Positions 39,351 through 48,677 of a stretch of DNA of 64,000 nucleotides are shown piece after piece. The stretch comes from Symbiodinium natans (taxonomy: Eukaryota > Sar > Dinophyceae > Suessiales > Symbiodiniaceae). The notes under the pieces are model-generated. The model was not told where the DNA came from. It saw only the letters and a list, made by a program, of their open reading frames with translations, and made no database searches. Position 1 is the first letter of the stretch, and the number at the start of each line of letters is the position of its first letter. The position numbers were made by a program, and so were the translations under genes. The stretch covers positions 1 through 64,000 of the forward strand of contig CAJNDS010002755.1 in the NCBI GenBank assembly GCA_905221605.1, written 5' to 3'.

Positions 39351-41571
39351 GTACGAGCTTTCTGAGTCGGGCGATGTCAGTGACTTTCCGCCCTGTGCGC
39401 CTCTGCCTGAAGAGGATGTGAGCCGCATGTTGCAGGATGCATTAGCTGAGTTGGGTGCTGCCGACAGTTTTGTTTCGCCCGCGTCTGTTGCCCCCCAGCC
39501 GGCTTTTCAGGGGGAGTCTCGGGGCCATGGGGGCATTGCAGTTGATTCTTCTGATGCTTCGGGCTCCATTGCACAGGACAGTCATGATTGGCTTTGCGTG
39601 GGTGCAGGTTCGCAGGCAGACTTTGTTGTCGCTCCAGACCTTAGAGCAGTGCATTTATCGCTTGAAGACAAGGGACCTAAGCAGTTTTGGGAGACTGGGT
39701 TTTGGGGGTCTTTCTTCGGGGAAAATCCACTAGATACAATGTTTCCCGAGTTCGATGCTTCCCGACCTGAAGTGCCAAATCTTCCAGATTCTCTCGCTGA
39801 TGATGCGTTGCGGCCTGGAGCAAAGAAGCCTCAAAGTGTAGACACCTCATCTTTTGAATCAGTCGTCAGGAACCGCAAGGTTTTCTCTTGGCGTGATAAG
39901 CGCGAGGTTGAGCATCACAGAGCTTTGATCAAGTGGGACCAGCTTTTCTTCTTGTGGGATGCGAGTGCTGACAAGCGCATCCAAGAAATCGTTGCAATTG
40001 AGCTTGTCACCGAGCGTCATGAGTTACTTGAGGATTATATGGCTAGGAAAGCCCCTGCGACCATGCTGAAGCGAGCAAACTCCATGCGTAGGCTCACATC
40101 TCTTGCGTTGGAGTTGACCCTGATTTTCCCCTTCACGGAAAATGATTTACATCGTGTCCTTCATGTTGCTAAATCGAGTGGGGCAGCTTTGTCTCAGTTG
40201 AGGAGCATCATGGAGGCCATTACTTTCACCCGGTTTACCTTCGACATGGAATCCTTGGATGCCTTGTGTGGAAGTAGAAAATGTTGGGGAGTAGGAGTGG
40301 CACGCCTTGCTACGGTAGTGAGGAAAGCAGATCCCCTGAGAGTTGAGGATCTCCGGAAGCTTCACCAGTTGCTTAGAGAAGCCCTTTGCCTTTGGACCCG
40401 CCTCTTTGCAGGGTGTGCCTTGTACTGCTGTTACGCCCGCTGCAGATGGTCAGACAGCCAGCACATTGACCTCTTCACCATTGAGACGGACGCGCTCACC
40501 CAGCGCCCGGCTTTTCTGTGTGCCGTGATCGATGTTCACAAAACAATGAACCTTAGGGGGAGGCTTCCTGTTCATTTGGAGTTGGCGGCTCCCGGGCAAG
40601 GAGTGACCGATGATGATTGGGTTTCCCAGTTCATGGAAGTTCGAAACTTGCTGGAGCTTGGGGACGAGCATCCCTTTATGCCAGCACCAGATCGATCAGG
40701 TTTTGCAACCGTAAGAGCGCTTGATGCTGATGAGGCCGGGGATTGGCTTGGGTTGTTGTTGACAAATCGTGTTGGTCTCCGAACCACTTCGCATTCCCTC
40801 AAGTGCACGTGCCTTTCTTTCGCGGCTAAGTTTGGCATAGGATACCAGGACCGACTTGTTCTTGGAGGTCACGCGCATTCAGGCCGCATGGCCGAGGTCT
40901 ACGGCCGTGATTCCATGGCAAGACCGCTCAGGTTGTTGGGAGAAGTGCTAAGTGCAATTCGTTCGGGATCCTTTGTGCCAGATGCGAACCGTGCTGGACG
41001 TTTTGTGAATGCAAAGCCCTCAACCGTCTTCATGTCCGAGGAGGGGCACGACTTTTGTCCAGTGTTGAGAGCCTTCCCGAAAGCCCAGGCTAGCCCTTCT
41101 CTTGAGCACTCACATGAAGGCATTGAGGACAAGTCCGCGTCACCGGCTTCCCCCCAGCACTTACATGAAGGCATTGAGGGCAAGTCAGCGTCACCGGTCT
41201 CCCCACGCAGTCCATGTACGTCCGTGCTTGAATCCCGAGCCTCAGCTCCGCCCAGTCCTGCAGAGCCCTCAAAGTTGGCCGATGAGGACAGCGATAGCTC
41301 CAATTCCCAGGTTACCTCTTCCAACTCGGAGTCTTCGAGCAGCTCCAGTTCAGAGGACGAAGCTGTGGGGCCTGTTGGGCCCCTTCCTGAAGCTGGGGAT
41401 GGGTTTAAGTTCGTTCAACATAGCAAATTCGGGACGCTGCACTTGCTCCGGAGTTATCACAGCCGAACTCTGTGTGGCCGGAAAATCGCACCTCCTCTTG
41501 GAGATCCGGTCAACGTGAAACCTAGGACTTCCGTTTGCAGGACGTGCCGTAAAGCGCAGTCCAATGCTTGA
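39337..41571 (+). CDS. Element Y tyrosine recombinase
   Basis: 744 codons from the ATG at 39,337 (MSDLEYELSESGDV). The N-terminal half is acidic; the central helical region (RHELLEDYMARKAPATMLKR...MRRLTSLALELTLIF) resembles a core-binding domain. Catalytic-domain marks: YARCRWSDSQHID (box I Arg), AVIDVHKTMN (strand Lys), TTSHSLKCTCLSFAAKFGI (box II H-x-x-K rather than the usual H-x-x-R) and LGGHAHSGRMAEVYGRDSM (His and the nucleophilic Tyr). The C-terminus has acidic Ser-rich runs and a Cys-containing end (CGRKI...CRTCRK). Expected role: integration of the circular DNA copy by strand exchange without target duplication. Confidence 0.8.
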   Translation: MSDLEYELSESGDVSDFPPCAPLPEEDVSRMLQDALAELGAADSFVSPASVAPQPAFQGESRGHGGIAVDSSDASGSIAQDSHDWLCVGAGSQADFVVAPDLRAVHLSLEDKGPKQFWETGFWGSFFGENPLDTMFPEFDASRPEVPNLPDSLADDALRPGAKKPQSVDTSSFESVVRNRKVFSWRDKREVEHHRALIKWDQLFFLWDASADKRIQEIVAIELVTERHELLEDYMARKAPATMLKRANSMRRLTSLALELTLIFPFTENDLHRVLHVAKSSGAALSQLRSIMEAITFTRFTFDMESLDALCGSRKCWGVGVARLATVVRKADPLRVEDLRKLHQLLREALCLWTRLFAGCALYCCYARCRWSDSQHIDLFTIETDALTQRPAFLCAVIDVHKTMNLRGRLPVHLELAAPGQGVTDDDWVSQFMEVRNLLELGDEHPFMPAPDRSGFATVRALDADEAGDWLGLLLTNRVGLRTTSHSLKCTCLSFAAKFGIGYQDRLVLGGHAHSGRMAEVYGRDSMARPLRLLGEVLSAIRSGSFVPDANRAGRFVNAKPSTVFMSEEGHDFCPVLRAFPKAQASPSLEHSHEGIEDKSASPASPQHLHEGIEGKSASPVSPRSPCTSVLESRASAPPSPAEPSKLADEDSDSSNSQVTSSNSESSSSSSSEDEAVGPVGPLPEAGDGFKFVQHSKFGTLHLLRSYHSRTLCGRKIAPPLGDPVNVKPRTSVCRTCRKAQSNA

Positions 41572-41755
41572 TGTCGTGCAGCACCCGGAGAAAGAGGTTT
41601 GCGCGCAAATCACTCGCTGTCACTCGCTTTGCAGCTGATAACATTGCACGTGCTGCATGCCCAAGGATTGTCCTTGATCAGCTACACGCAACTTGCTGGA
41701 TCCATGCTCAAGCCTTCTTTGGCTGTTAGTGGCTTGTCAGCACGGCCAAGGCAAC

Positions 41756-43036
41756 ATGACCTTGGTTGATTCAGAAGCCTCCTTCAAAGCGAGGTGCATC
41801 GTAGTATGTGGCGATGAAGTCCTTCATGGACAGCTGTGCGCGCATCGGGTCAAGACCTTCAGCGATCTTGCTTTCGCCTGCGGGACCCCTCAGGCCCCAC
41901 CAACTGAGGATGAGTTCTCCTTGTTTTGCGACCGCGTGCTTGCGCCCGGGGCTCCAGTGGGCGATGCCGCTAAGTTGCGCCGACTTCATTTTGAGTCGTC
42001 AGCTTATGTCACTGCAAGTCTCAAGGCACAGGTTATGGGCCAGTCCTCCGATGCACCGAAGACCTTGCCTTTGGCAGAGAAAGTAGCTCGCATAGAGAAT
42101 CAAAAGCAGAGACTCAAAGGCCTTGTTTTCCAGGAAGAGCTTGAGCCAGCTTATTCCTTGATCGATGCAGTCGCTCACCAGGTTGAGATAAATCAGCTTT
42201 CAGGGTTGTCACCCAGCAAATGCCCAAAAAGGGACCAGGAGCTACGCAATAGTGGCCGAGAAAAGAATCGTGTCCTGACTCTTCAAGAAAATCAGGTTGC
42301 ACTTGTTCCCGTGGCAGATCAAATCACTGCTCATCACGCTACCCCCTTGGAGGTCCAGTGGTGTCTCCAGCGCCGGGGATTGGCGTATGATCTCAATCAG
42401 GTGATCTCGTGGGAAGCCCATGAAAGTTGGGTCTCATATCTCATGCAGCACTTGACGAGGCCTGCTCCTCCCAATTACGCGCAGGTTGGGATAAGCCAAA
42501 TCCTCAAAGCCGATTGTGAGTTGTTCCTTTTGATGTCGAAGGAGGTGACCCAAGTCCGCGCTTCTTCCTCAGGGGCCATGGAGGCGGACCAGGCACTCCG
42601 CAAATTGCGCTATGATCCACGCATCACAATGCACTTGCTTCCCTTGCCAAAAGGGCAGGCCGCGCCCCCGGCTACCAATGCAGATCCCGATTCTCCTCCG
42701 CCTGGTCGGGGTACGAAGCGATTGAGAGGGAGTCAAGGTGGCCTCCTTGCTCCTGTCAAGACCGCCACCTTGCCCAAGGAGTTGCAGGATTGCCCGCACC
42801 TCACTTTCACCGACAACCGTCGGCTCTGTTGGGGTTTTAATTGCAATGGATGCCAGGCCAAGACTGATGGTAAAAACCCCCCTGCGTGTAACCGTGGTGT
42901 GCATGCCTGTGCTCGTTGCCGCAAGCCCGGTCATGGTGCCAAGAAGTGCTGGTTTAATCCCGCAAATAAGGGAAAAGGGGGTGGTGGTGGCAAAGGTCCT
43001 CGTACTGGCAAGGGCCAAGGTCAAGCCGTCGAGTGA
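41756..43036 (+). CDS. Element Y Gag-like protein with CCHC zinc knuckle
   Basis: About 426 codons from the ATG at 41,756. Helical regions in the first half; an arginine/alanine/proline linker (KRLRGSQGGLLAPVKTATLP); then a cysteine-rich part CWGFNCNGCQAKTDGK, and the knuckle CARCRKPGHGAKKC (C-x2-C-x4-H-x4-C), then a glycine/lysine tail. This is a nucleocapsid-like arrangement. It ends in TGA at 43,034-43,036, with the following CAA and 7 more codons open in the same frame leading straight into Pol. Confidence 0.78.
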   Translation: MTLVDSEASFKARCIVVCGDEVLHGQLCAHRVKTFSDLAFACGTPQAPPTEDEFSLFCDRVLAPGAPVGDAAKLRRLHFESSAYVTASLKAQVMGQSSDAPKTLPLAEKVARIENQKQRLKGLVFQEELEPAYSLIDAVAHQVEINQLSGLSPSKCPKRDQELRNSGREKNRVLTLQENQVALVPVADQITAHHATPLEVQWCLQRRGLAYDLNQVISWEAHESWVSYLMQHLTRPAPPNYAQVGISQILKADCELFLLMSKEVTQVRASSSGAMEADQALRKLRYDPRITMHLLPLPKGQAAPPATNADPDSPPPGRGTKRLRGSQGGLLAPVKTATLPKELQDCPHLTFTDNRRLCWGFNCNGCQAKTDGKNPPACNRGVHACARCRKPGHGAKKCWFNPANKGKGGGGGKGPRTGKGQGQAVE

Positions 43037-46000
43037 CAAACGCCCGCTGCTGCTCGCGTGATTCCGCTCTTGGATCCCGAGCAGCCCAAGGGCCACAAAA
43101 GAGCAAGCACCGGAGAGATACTCTCAGGCAAGCCTGTGTTGAGTTCTTCTCCTGGTTCATCTTCCCATGATGCCTCTGCGAGTTCGCATGATGGCTCTGT
43201 TCGCACCGCGCTCAGATCCTTTCGTTTCGAGTCTTGGTGTGAGCACAATTTTTCTTCTGAGCTTTCAAAGCCCGAATCCTTTGCAGCGCAGTTGTTGCAG
43301 CAAGGTTCTTGCAATGGGACCGATCTCTTGCATTTGTCACACTTGTTGCCTGTCGAATCTAAGTCCAGGCACTCCGCAGATTCCCTGGACGGTGGGAGCT
43401 TTCTCACTGGGGCCTACCGTCATGGCGGTGTCGCTGGGGCCAGAAAATCTTTAGCTGAGTTTCCCCTCACCTCCCGCCTTCTTGTACAGCTCGCTACTCA
43501 GCTTTTTCCGGGAACCACTTTTTCCACTGTTGCGCTTTTTCGCAACCTGCGAACCCCACGACATTCAGATAGCAATAACCTCACCGGCTCATGCAACCAC
43601 GTCGCGGCTCTGACCAGCTTCTCAGGGGGAGGCATCCGTGTGTATCAGGGCCCAGAGCCAGAGGACCTCACGTTTGGAGCATCTGGCGTCCTTAGCTTTG
43701 ATGCGCATTTCGAGCATGAAACCTTGCCTTGGCGGGACGGGGACCGCCTTGTACTTGTTGCCTTCTCCGTTGGCTGCTTGTCGAAGCTCTCCGCTTCCTG
43801 CCGTGCCTCGCTTCTGGCGGTTGGGCTGCCCTTGCCACAAGAGCCTGCTGCTGCCCTTCCGGGCCTCACAACCGGGGAGCCAGATTTGGGTCTGTGTCTT
43901 GAGGTGTTTTCCGGCACGGCCCGGTTGAGCGTTGCCTTGCAGGATGTGGGTTTTCAGGTCTTGGCTTTTGATCATAGGGCGCGTTCCACCTTCCCAACCC
44001 AGCAGCTTGACCTTACCATACCCGACCACCAACAGGTGCTGTTTGACATTGTCAACGATAATGCTGCCCGCCTGCAGCATATCCATCTGGCTCCACCATG
44101 TGGAACTTGTTCAGCCGCCCGTGGCATCCCCATTCCGGAGTTTGCAGAAGCTGGCCTTTCCCAGCCTGTCCCCTTGCGCAGCGAGGCCCACCCTATGGGT
44201 CTACCCGGTTTATCAGGCTCTGATTGGGACCGAGTCCAGTCAGCAAACATCTTGTATGAGTTCTCCTGTAAACTGGTGCGTTTGGCAGTGTCGCTTGGCG
44301 TTGGCATTTCCATTGAAAATCCCCAAAACTCCTGGTTTTGGTGGTTGCCGCCAGTTGTGGCGTTGCTCCAAGACATCAATGGCCACGAGACTTCTTTCCA
44401 CGCTTGCATGCATGGAGGTTCTCGCGACAAGTTGACAAAGTTGTGGTGTTCCGATGATCGTTTTGCTCCGCTCCAGGCTCTGTGCAGTCGAGACCACAAG
44501 CACGCGCCCTGGCGTCCGCGCCTGCTTGATGGAAAGGTCAACTTTCCGACGGCTGCTGAAGCTGCTTATCCTGTCTTGCTGTGTCAGAGAATGGCTGAAC
44601 TCGTTGCTGCAATGAAGCGTGCCTTGCCGCCCCAGGCTTCCTTGTTTGGTCCCGCTCCGCAGAAATTGCGCCTCGCCTTGGAGCGCCAGCCTCGGCGGCG
44701 GCGTCCTCTTGTGAGCATGTATACAGCCTACGATGCATGGGCCGTTCCCCTGGAGCTGGCCGAGCCGGTCCACCGCCTTCTCAAGTGTTACCCCAAAGGT
44801 GCTCGAGTCATCAGACGGCAGCTTTGCTCATGGGGGCAGGTTCGGGCGGCCGTCTGTCCCAAAGTTGAGGAGGATCGGCTGAAGCAAGTTCTGACTAGCG
44901 CTTGGACCTGGTGCACCACACTTGATGCCGAGCCTAATCTGCCTGTCGAAGATTCGATGTCCTCGTTTGAGGTTTGTGGGATGTGCTCACCTTCAAACTT
45001 CGTAGAGACAGCAGAGATAGTCTGGGTAGGAATTCCGAGGGAGCCAGAGGACTTCTTGCAACAAGCTGTGAAAGTGGGCCATCCCAGGAGGATGATCACT
45101 TCTGATGAGGACCCCACATTGACGACGTTACTTGAAAATCTCCTTGCGCCTAGATTGGATTGCCGAGACAAGGGAACTTCCTTGCTGGAAAGGTGGGAGC
45201 AGGAGAAAGAGCAACTTGCGCATGAAGAGGAAAGAGTGATGTCCTCTTTGGACCCTGTGGTAGCAACTGTCCTTGAAGGGAAGTCCACCGTCCTACTTGA
45301 CCGGCTGTTGCAGGAAGCCCAGTATCCGGATGTGGATCTGGTGGAGGACATCAGACAAGGTTTCCCTTTGACTGGCTGGATGAAGAACACAAACGTCTTT
45401 GTTCCTGACCCAAGGCCACCCAAGGCCACCTTGTCGTCTCAGCTCAGTTCCGCCTCTGCAAGGAACCGAGCTACCTTGGCAAAGGTTGCTTCGACCGTGA
45501 GTGACGCCACTGCGATAGCCACTTGGGACGAGACCCTCCAGGAGCTTGAGAAAGGTTGGATCTTTGAGGACGCAGACGTTGACTTGGCATCTTGCCTCAT
45601 TGCGCATCGCTTTGGCGTCTGCCAGGGATCCAAGGTTCGGGTTATAGACAATGGTAAAGCTTCTGGAATCAACCAAACGGTTGGGTTGCAGGAGAGGTAT
45701 AGGCTGCACGGGGTTGAGTTTCTTGCTGCTCTTTTAACGAAGGCCCTAAGTGACCCTAGGTCCAAAGGAGCGGTGATCGAAGGAAAAACGCTTGACTTAA
45801 CTTCGGCTTACAAACAATATGCAGTTTTGCCTTCGGACAGAAGTTTGTTCCGCATTGCAGTCATGAACCCCTCGACAAGGGAGGTGCACATCTATGGCCC
45901 ATGCTCTTTGCCCTTTGGCACCACTGGCAGCGTCTCCGGATTCCTTAGGACCGCGGCAGCCACCTGGTTTTTGGGTTCGGCTAGGGTAGGGCTGGCATGG

Positions 46001-46320
46001 TGTAGCTATTTTGACGACTTTCCGCTGTTAGCTCTCAAAAGCTGCACTCACCAAGCGGACGGTTGTGCAAAGGCCCTGTTTGATTTGCTGGGAATCAGGT
46101 TCGCCCGTGAAGGTAAGAAGGCTGTACCCTTCAGCTCAACCTTCAAGGCGTTGGGCCTCTTGTTTGACTTGTCAAAGTTTGGAGAAGGAGAAGTCGTAAT
46201 TCGGCACACAGATGAACGGATCAAGGAGCTCCATGCGTCGTTGAGTAAAGCATTGGAGGCAGACAAGTTGACGCCTGCCGAGGCGGAAAGCTTGAGAGGG
46301 AGGCTGCACTGGTTCTGCTC
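43037..46320 (+). CDS. Element Y Pol: MTase-like domain plus reverse transcriptase
   Basis: Read in the same frame as Gag after the UGA. N-terminal ~250 residues include a stretch with FPGTTFSTVALFRNLRTPRH and GGIRVYQGPE. MTase-like domain: LCLEVFSGTARLSVALQDVG, HIHLAPPCGTCSAARGI, SIENPQNSWFWWLPPV, FHACMHGGSRDKLTKLWCSD. RT: GKTLDLTSAYKQYAVLPSDR (motif A), SLPFGTTGSVSGFLRTA (motif B region), WCSYFDDFPLLAL (YFDD active site). The frame ends in a stop at 46,361 but family-like sequence leaves it at about 46,313 (LHWFCS/FLFGRRPC), where RNase H continues in another frame. Confidence 0.83.
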
Positions 46321-46968
46321 TTCCTTTTCGGCCGTAGGCCTTGTCATGCCGTCAGCACTCTGAACAAGCGTGCCAAAGCGAGTGAGGGATGTCTCTCGTT
46401 GGACCCTGATCTTAAAGATGCCCTGGCATACCTAAAGGACAAGGCGCTGTGTGCCCCGCCGTTGAAGTTGACTGCAGACTTCAGGCGCACCTTTTACATC
46501 TTCACGGATGGAAGCCTTGAGGACTCTTACGCGGGGTTGGGGGGAATTCTCTACGACTCCCTCGGATCTCCTCTTGCGTTCTTCTCGGGAACAGTGCCTG
46601 AGGACGTTTTGAGTGCTCTGAGAAAGCAATCTTCGCATCCAATCTATGAGGTAGAGCTGCTCGCTGTGTGGGTCGCCATGACCTTGTGGGAGTCCGCCTT
46701 GTCGGATGCCTACAGCGTTTGTTATCTCGACAATGAAGCGGCGCAAGGGGCTTTGATAGCCTGCAAGTCGTCTACGTTGGCTGGGACTGCAATTGTCCGT
46801 GACATCCTTGACCTTGAGGATAGGTGCCGTTGTCGTCCTTGGTATGGGCGAGTGCCATCTCACTCTAACCCTTCAGATCCTCCGAGCCGAGGTGATTGCG
46901 CTGCTTTGCTTGGGGCAGGATTGATGGCCAGCTCTATGCCTGTGGAGTTCCCTGATGTTGGGAGTTAG
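46313..46968 (+). CDS. Element Y RNase H domain, in a shifted frame
   Basis: From about 46,313 the coherent frame reads FLFGRRPCHAVSTLNKRAKA, then LDPDLKDALAYLKDKAL and RNase H motifs FYIFTDGSLEDSYAGLGG, YEVELLAVWVAMTLW, VCYLDNEAAQGALIAC and RVPSHSNPSDPPSRGDC. The set D, E, D and the His/Asp-containing end is present. A one-base frame change at about 46,313-46,320 separates it from the RT, so either this copy is inactivated, or the join is made by recoding, or there is a sequence error. Confidence 0.78.
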
Positions 46969-47013
46969 AGGGGTCACATGTCGGGTTGCTCCCAAGAGCT
47001 GCGTCTTCTCTAA

Positions 47014-47356
47014 GGGGGATGATCGGGCATGCTCTTGTGTGGATGGTCCATCGTGGTGTAGCAGGCATTGCCAGTTCCCACGTGGCCTCTGCAGTGCACA
47101 ACAAAAGACCGACTCTGACCCCTTTGCCTTTTGGAAGAAAACAAATGAGCGAGTGAGCGTCATCATGTTTGTTTGGGATCTCAAGTGATGAATCTTCAGG
47201 ATGGATAGTTTTGTGAACCTTTCTCAAATAGATTCTGTCATTGGATTCCAATATTTCATATGCTGACGTTCAAGCATTGGGAAATTGCAAGTTTTAATTT
47301 CCATGAGCCATCGCATACGTGATGTGAGTGTTGCATGCGGTCCACAAGGCAAATAA
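47014..47356 (+). repeat. Element Y terminal repeat B1
   Basis: 343 bp, identical by eye to B2 at 47,597-47,939. Starts GGGGGATGATCGGG and ends GGCAAATAA; directly followed by A2. Confidence 0.95.
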
Positions 47357-47579
47357 GGTACTGGCCCAGAATGGGCAACACCCTTATTTGAAGAAGTGGA
47401 TTGTTTTGATTGTCAACAAAACAAAGCATGCATGAAGTTTGTTTTCATCAAACCAAGCATGAATGCACATGATGTGAGTCAACTTTTAAGATTGCTTGAC
47501 AAGGCATGTTTGAGAGAATACATGGGCATGCTGGCTTTCTCCTCTCAAGTTTTGAGTGTCAGACGAAAAACATCTTTGA
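47357..47579 (+). repeat. Element Y terminal repeat A2
   Basis: 223 bp, starts GGTACTGGCCC and ends CATCTTTGA. It matches A1 except that it lacks the spliced-leader insertion. A 17-bp C-rich spacer (47,580-47,596) separates it from B2. Confidence 0.95.
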
Positions 47580-47596
47580 CCCACCCACCCACGCCG

Positions 47597-47939
47597 GGGG
47601 GATGATCGGGCATGCTCTTGTGTGGATGGTCCATCGTGGTGTAGCAGGCATTGCCAGTTCCCACGTGGCCTCTGCAGTGCACAACAAAAGACCGACTCTG
47701 ACCCCTTTGCCTTTTGGAAGAAAACAAATGAGCGAGTGAGCGTCATCATGTTTGTTTGGGATCTCAAGTGATGAATCTTCAGGATGGATAGTTTTGTGAA
47801 CCTTTCTCAAATAGATTCTGTCATTGGATTCCAATATTTCATATGCTGACGTTCAAGCATTGGGAAATTGCAAGTTTTAATTTCCATGAGCCATCGCATA
47901 CGTGATGTGAGTGTTGCATGCGGTCCACAAGGCAAATAA
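47597..47939 (+). repeat. Element Y terminal repeat B2
   Basis: Second copy of B1. Its right end GGCAAATAA is the element boundary; the next base resumes the interrupted copia coding sequence. Confidence 0.95.
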
Positions 47940-48101
47940 ACTCTTCTAATTTCATCAACATTATGGCTAGGAACCGGTGTGATGAGAGCCACCAACACAT
48001 CCATCTTCAGCTCCCGGCGTCAGGTGTGTACCCTGAGCTGTTAGGAGAAGAAATGCTGAAGGGTGCGAGACAAGCTATGGAAGAAGACAGGACTTGAGGA
48101 C
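47940..48101 (+). CDS. C-terminal end of element A polyprotein, severed by element Y
   Basis: In the frame that continues AGT from 38,699-38,701, this stretch encodes NSSNFINIMARNRCDESHQH, a short linker and SGVYPELLGEEMLKGARQAM, ending in TGA at 48,099. It aligns in position with element B's C-terminus (NSAACVWELSLYVC...GTYPEELGKALVRIGK). This shows the copia ORF was continuous before element Y landed. Confidence 0.85.
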
Positions 48102-48116
48102 GCAACTGTTGCAGGC

Positions 48117-48125
48117 ATGAGGGGG
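48117..48125 (+). promoter_or_regulatory. Element A polypurine tract
   Basis: ATGAGGGGG immediately precedes the 3' LTR (TGTGAAAG at 48,126). Element B has GCATGAGGGGG in the same position before its TGTGAAA. Purine runs adjoining the 3' LTR prime plus-strand DNA synthesis. Confidence 0.8.
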
Positions 48126-48677
48126 TGTGAAAGTTTTTGACTTCCTTGTGAATGCCTTTACAGTTGACAGGATGTCTTGCACGTGTGACATGAACCACGA
48201 GTTTGCATTGCATGAGTTGAGAGCTGTGCTTGAACCGTTTGTTTGGTGTTAGCAGAAACAGGCATGAACATAGCATGTTTGGAGCTTGGCTTGAAAGTGT
48301 TTCTTGCTTTGAGCTTGACGTAAGATGCTTGGAGTGTGCATGATGAGCAGAGAAGCACTCGAGATGCTTTAGGAGCATCCTTGAAGAAGTGCGTGTTGCT
48401 CTGAGTTTGCTCTTCAAACTTTGGCCGCCGACCCTCGCTTCGCTCGTGTCGTCGTACTGAGGTTCGAGCAGAGTGGCTGTGCACTTGTATGCTTGTTTTG
48501 CTAAAGCACTGAAGTCCTGAGAAGCATTAGGACGTTTGCATGTGTTCCTCCTTTGTTTAACAAAGTTGAGATGGAATTCACGAAAGTGAAGCTGCGCTGA
48601 CTCTGCGAGAGACTTGCCGAACACCTCTGGTGTTTTGGCTCAAGCGTGGAGTGAAAAAGTGCTCTGCGTTTTTCACA
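48126..48677 (+). repeat. Element A 3' LTR
   Basis: 552 bp copy of the 5' LTR, ending TTTTTCACA and followed by the AAATC target duplication. It contains the spliced-leader-like TTTTGGCTCAAG at 48,633-48,644. Confidence 0.95.

Larger units (their letters stand above)
38703..47939 (+). mobile_element. Element Y: tyrosine-recombinase retrotransposon with split direct repeats, nested in element A
   Basis: Structure A1 (38,703-38,979), ORFs, B1 (47,014-47,356), A2 (47,357-47,579), B2 (47,597-47,939). The B1-A2 junction AAATAA/GGTACTGG equals the end of B2 plus the start of A1, as expected if a circle forms. The host copia sequence reads AGTA/ACTCTTCT across the insertion with no duplication, matching YR-mediated insertion. 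ORF order is YR, Gag, then MTase-like/RT/RNase H. Known relatives by structure are the PAT/Ngaro-type elements of the DIRS order; this ORF order differs from the Gag-RT-YR order usual in Ngaro. Confidence 0.93.
29224..48677 (+). mobile_element. Element A: Ty1/copia-like LTR retrotransposon, interrupted by element Y
   Basis: Bounded by near-identical LTRs (29,224-29,774 and 48,126-48,677) that start TGTGAAAG and end TTTTTCACA. The 5-bp AAATC occurs immediately outside both ends (29,219-29,223 and 48,678-48,682), a standard target-site duplication. Internal order: PBS, Gag with zinc knuckle, aspartic protease, spacer with overprinted ORF X, transmembrane-like segment, integrase, RT, RNase H, MTase-like C-terminal domain, polypurine tract. 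Integrase before RT defines the copia order. Coding of the C-terminal domain stops at 38,702 and resumes at 47,940 after element Y. Confidence 0.93.

Noticed and set aside
48126-48677. Solo LTR at 48.1 kb
   Set aside because: It has a polypurine tract in front and shares the AAATC duplication with the LTR at 29.2 kb, so it is the 3' LTR of element A, separated by the nested element Y.
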